Positions 62,636-64,000 of a DNA stretch of 64,000 nucleotides are shown here, piece after piece. Source of the DNA: Acidobacteriota bacterium (GTDB taxonomy: Bacteria; Acidobacteriota; Terriglobia; UBA7540); NCBI GenBank assembly GCA_023474345.1, contig JAMCXS010000030.1, positions 1 through 64,000 on the forward strand. Direction: 5' to 3'. A program made the position numbers and the translations under genes. The notes beneath the pieces were generated by a model. The model was given only the letters and a program-made list of their open reading frames with translations, searched no databases and was not told where the DNA came from. Numbering within the stretch: the first letter of the stretch is position 1; each line of letters starts with the position of its first letter.

Positions 62636-64000
62636 ATGGCCACGCCCGCTGCGAATAACCTAGCCACAGGGTCTTCTTCAGACGAATTGGTAGAAGGTCT
62701 TGGCCTGCTCGACTGTGCCACGATCGTCATGGGATCGATGATTGGGTCGGGCATCTTCATCGTGGCCGCAGAAATCGCGCGCGAGGTCGGTTCGCCAGCG
62801 CTGTTCCTGCTTTCCTGGGTTATTAGCGGGGTCATGACAATTTCGGCCGCCGTGACCTACGGTGAACTCGCTGGTATGATGCCGAAAGCAGGCGGGCAGT
62901 ACGTCTACCTGCGCGAAGCTTTCAGCCCTCTATTCGGCTTCCTCTACGGCTGGACTCTCTTCCTGGTGATTCAGACGGGCACTATCGCTGCGGTCGCGGT
63001 GGCGTTTGGCAAGTTTCTGGGCTTCTTCTTTCCCTGGGTTTCCGAACGCAACTACTTGCTGAATCTCGGAATGGTTAGCCTTCTGGGACATCGGATAGCC
63101 CTGACGGTTTCCTCAGAACAGGCCATTGGCATCGCCGTCTTGATGGGCCTGGGAGTGATCAATATTTTCGGCCTGCGAACGGGAGCGTGGATCCAGAACA
63201 TCTTTACGGTGGTCAAAGTCGGGGCCTTGGTGGGTCTGGTGGGCGCTGGACTGTGGTGGAGGTCCAGTCATGAGCCTGTTGTGGTCAGCCATCAGAGCTT
63301 TTGGGGGCACACACATTGGAATTCGGCAACGCTTACGATCCTTGCGGTTGCGCTGGTGGGGCCGCTGTTTTCCTCGGACGCCTGGAATAACGTCACTTTC
63401 ACCGGGGCCGAAGTCAAGAATGCCAAACGGAACCTTCCTTTGGCCTTGCTTATGGGAACGGCCATCGTGTGCGCCGTCTATTTTTTCTGCAACTTGATTT
63501 ATCTCCGTGTGTTGCCGTTTAGCGGGATTCAGCACGCCCCCTCAGACCGGGTGGCAACAGCGGTCATGGAAGTGATTCTGGGTGCCAAAGGCGCCGGTTT
63601 AATGGCGGCTGCAATTGTTATTTCCACTTTCGGCTGTATGAATGGCATGAGCTTGGCGGGAGCGCGCGTATACTATGCGATGGCGAAAGACCGGCTGTTT
63701 TTCTCCTCGGTCGGGAAGGTAAGCGAGAAGTACCGCACGCCGGCCGTCTCGCTGTTGGTCCAGGCGATATGGGCATCGCTACTGACGCTGAGCGGTACTT
63801 ACAGCGAGTTGCTTGATTATGTTATCTTTGCGGTGCTGTTCTTCTACATTTTGACTATTCTTGGTGTTTTCCGGCTGCGGCGGACGCGGCCGGATGCTCC
63901 ACGTCCGTACCGGGCGTGGGGATATCCGGTAGTGCCGGCGGTTTACATCGCGTTTGCGATATTCATCGAATGGGCTTTATTGTTGCACCGGCCGGTGCGC
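62636..64000 (+). CDS. APC-superfamily amino acid permease, 3' end beyond window
   Basis: Frame open from ATG 62636 to the right edge, 455 codons. About eleven membrane segments. LLDCATIVMGSMIGSGIFIV (TM1 with the G-S/A-G substrate loop), ISAAVTYGELAGMMPKAGGQYVYL, GFLYGWTLFLV, FSSDAWNNVTFTGAEVKNAKRNLP and PYRAWGYPVVP near the end are typical of the LAT/APC branch. Imports or exchanges amino acids. Probably lacks only a few residues at the C-terminus. It follows thiE by 25 bases. Confidence 0.94.
   Translation, partial: MATPAANNLATGSSSDELVEGLGLLDCATIVMGSMIGSGIFIVAAEIAREVGSPALFLLSWVISGVMTISAAVTYGELAGMMPKAGGQYVYLREAFSPLFGFLYGWTLFLVIQTGTIAAVAVAFGKFLGFFFPWVSERNYLLNLGMVSLLGHRIALTVSSEQAIGIAVLMGLGVINIFGLRTGAWIQNIFTVVKVGALVGLVGAGLWWRSSHEPVVVSHQSFWGHTHWNSATLTILAVALVGPLFSSDAWNNVTFTGAEVKNAKRNLPLALLMGTAIVCAVYFFCNLIYLRVLPFSGIQHAPSDRVATAVMEVILGAKGAGLMAAAIVISTFGCMNGMSLAGARVYYAMAKDRLFFSSVGKVSEKYRTPAVSLLVQAIWASLLTLSGTYSELLDYVIFAVLFFYILTILGVFRLRRTRPDAPRPYRAWGYPVVPAVYIAFAIFIEWALLLHRPVR

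Overview
The window looks like a piece of an Acidobacteriota chromosome, probably a Terriglobia-like soil lineage. The evidence is an ADOP-type permease, a large SBBP-repeat protein with an internal membrane/CGGG insert, many secreted glycosidases with signal peptides, moderately high GC, and GC-rich stem-loop repeats between genes. No rRNA, convincing tRNA, CRISPR array, transposase or phage gene was seen. Both window edges cut genes: an ADOP permease on the left and an APC permease on the right.

Layout. (1) 1-5.2 kb: an ADOP permease and a membrane-fusion protein with an in-frame amber codon, then a decayed gene remnant and two very small ORFs. (2) 5.7-28.8 kb: a saccharide-use region. It holds a GH-like protein fused to an FGE-like domain, a ureide-permease-like transporter, an arylsulfatase-fold protein with a golvesin-like domain, two GH27 alpha-galactosidases, a RhaT-type transporter, a ManD-type dehydratase, a six-hairpin glycosidase, an S10 peptidase, a zinc/manganese-type ABC pair with no binding protein, a two-domain esterase, a Tat-exported unknown protein and a TlpA-like thioredoxin. 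(3) 28.9-38.0 kb: a redox/stress region with aquaporin, small wHTH protein, 1-Cys peroxiredoxin, zinc-ribbon membrane protein, Old Yellow Enzyme, membrane polyferredoxin, an unknown protein paired with a single-ring ClpB-like AAA+ ATPase, and a P1B-type ATPase. The divergent promoter region at 34.15-34.43 kb carries a Crp/FNR-type palindrome and two further palindromes.

(4) 38.3-44.4 kb: the conserved ffh-rpsP-khpA-rimM-trmD-rplS-rnhB block followed by pyrC. (5) 44.7-54.3 kb: a TPR protein, a NodB deacetylase, a lone receiver domain, and a same-strand cluster of ACP, FabF-type KAS, MGDG-synthase-like glycosyltransferase, PaaK-like ligase, HAD phosphatase and class III aminotransferase. This reads as an uncharacterised lipid or glycolipid pathway and is the best candidate here for an undescribed system. 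(6) 54.5-64 kb: the SBBP-repeat protein, a scar that joins the start of pilM to an internal piece of pilQ, a terminator, an M24 peptidase, accB-accC, thiE and an APC permease.

The saccharide genes fit a model in which secreted enzymes trim a galactose/rhamnose/uronate-containing, possibly esterified polysaccharide and two DMT-type carriers import the products. Specificities are inferred from family membership only.
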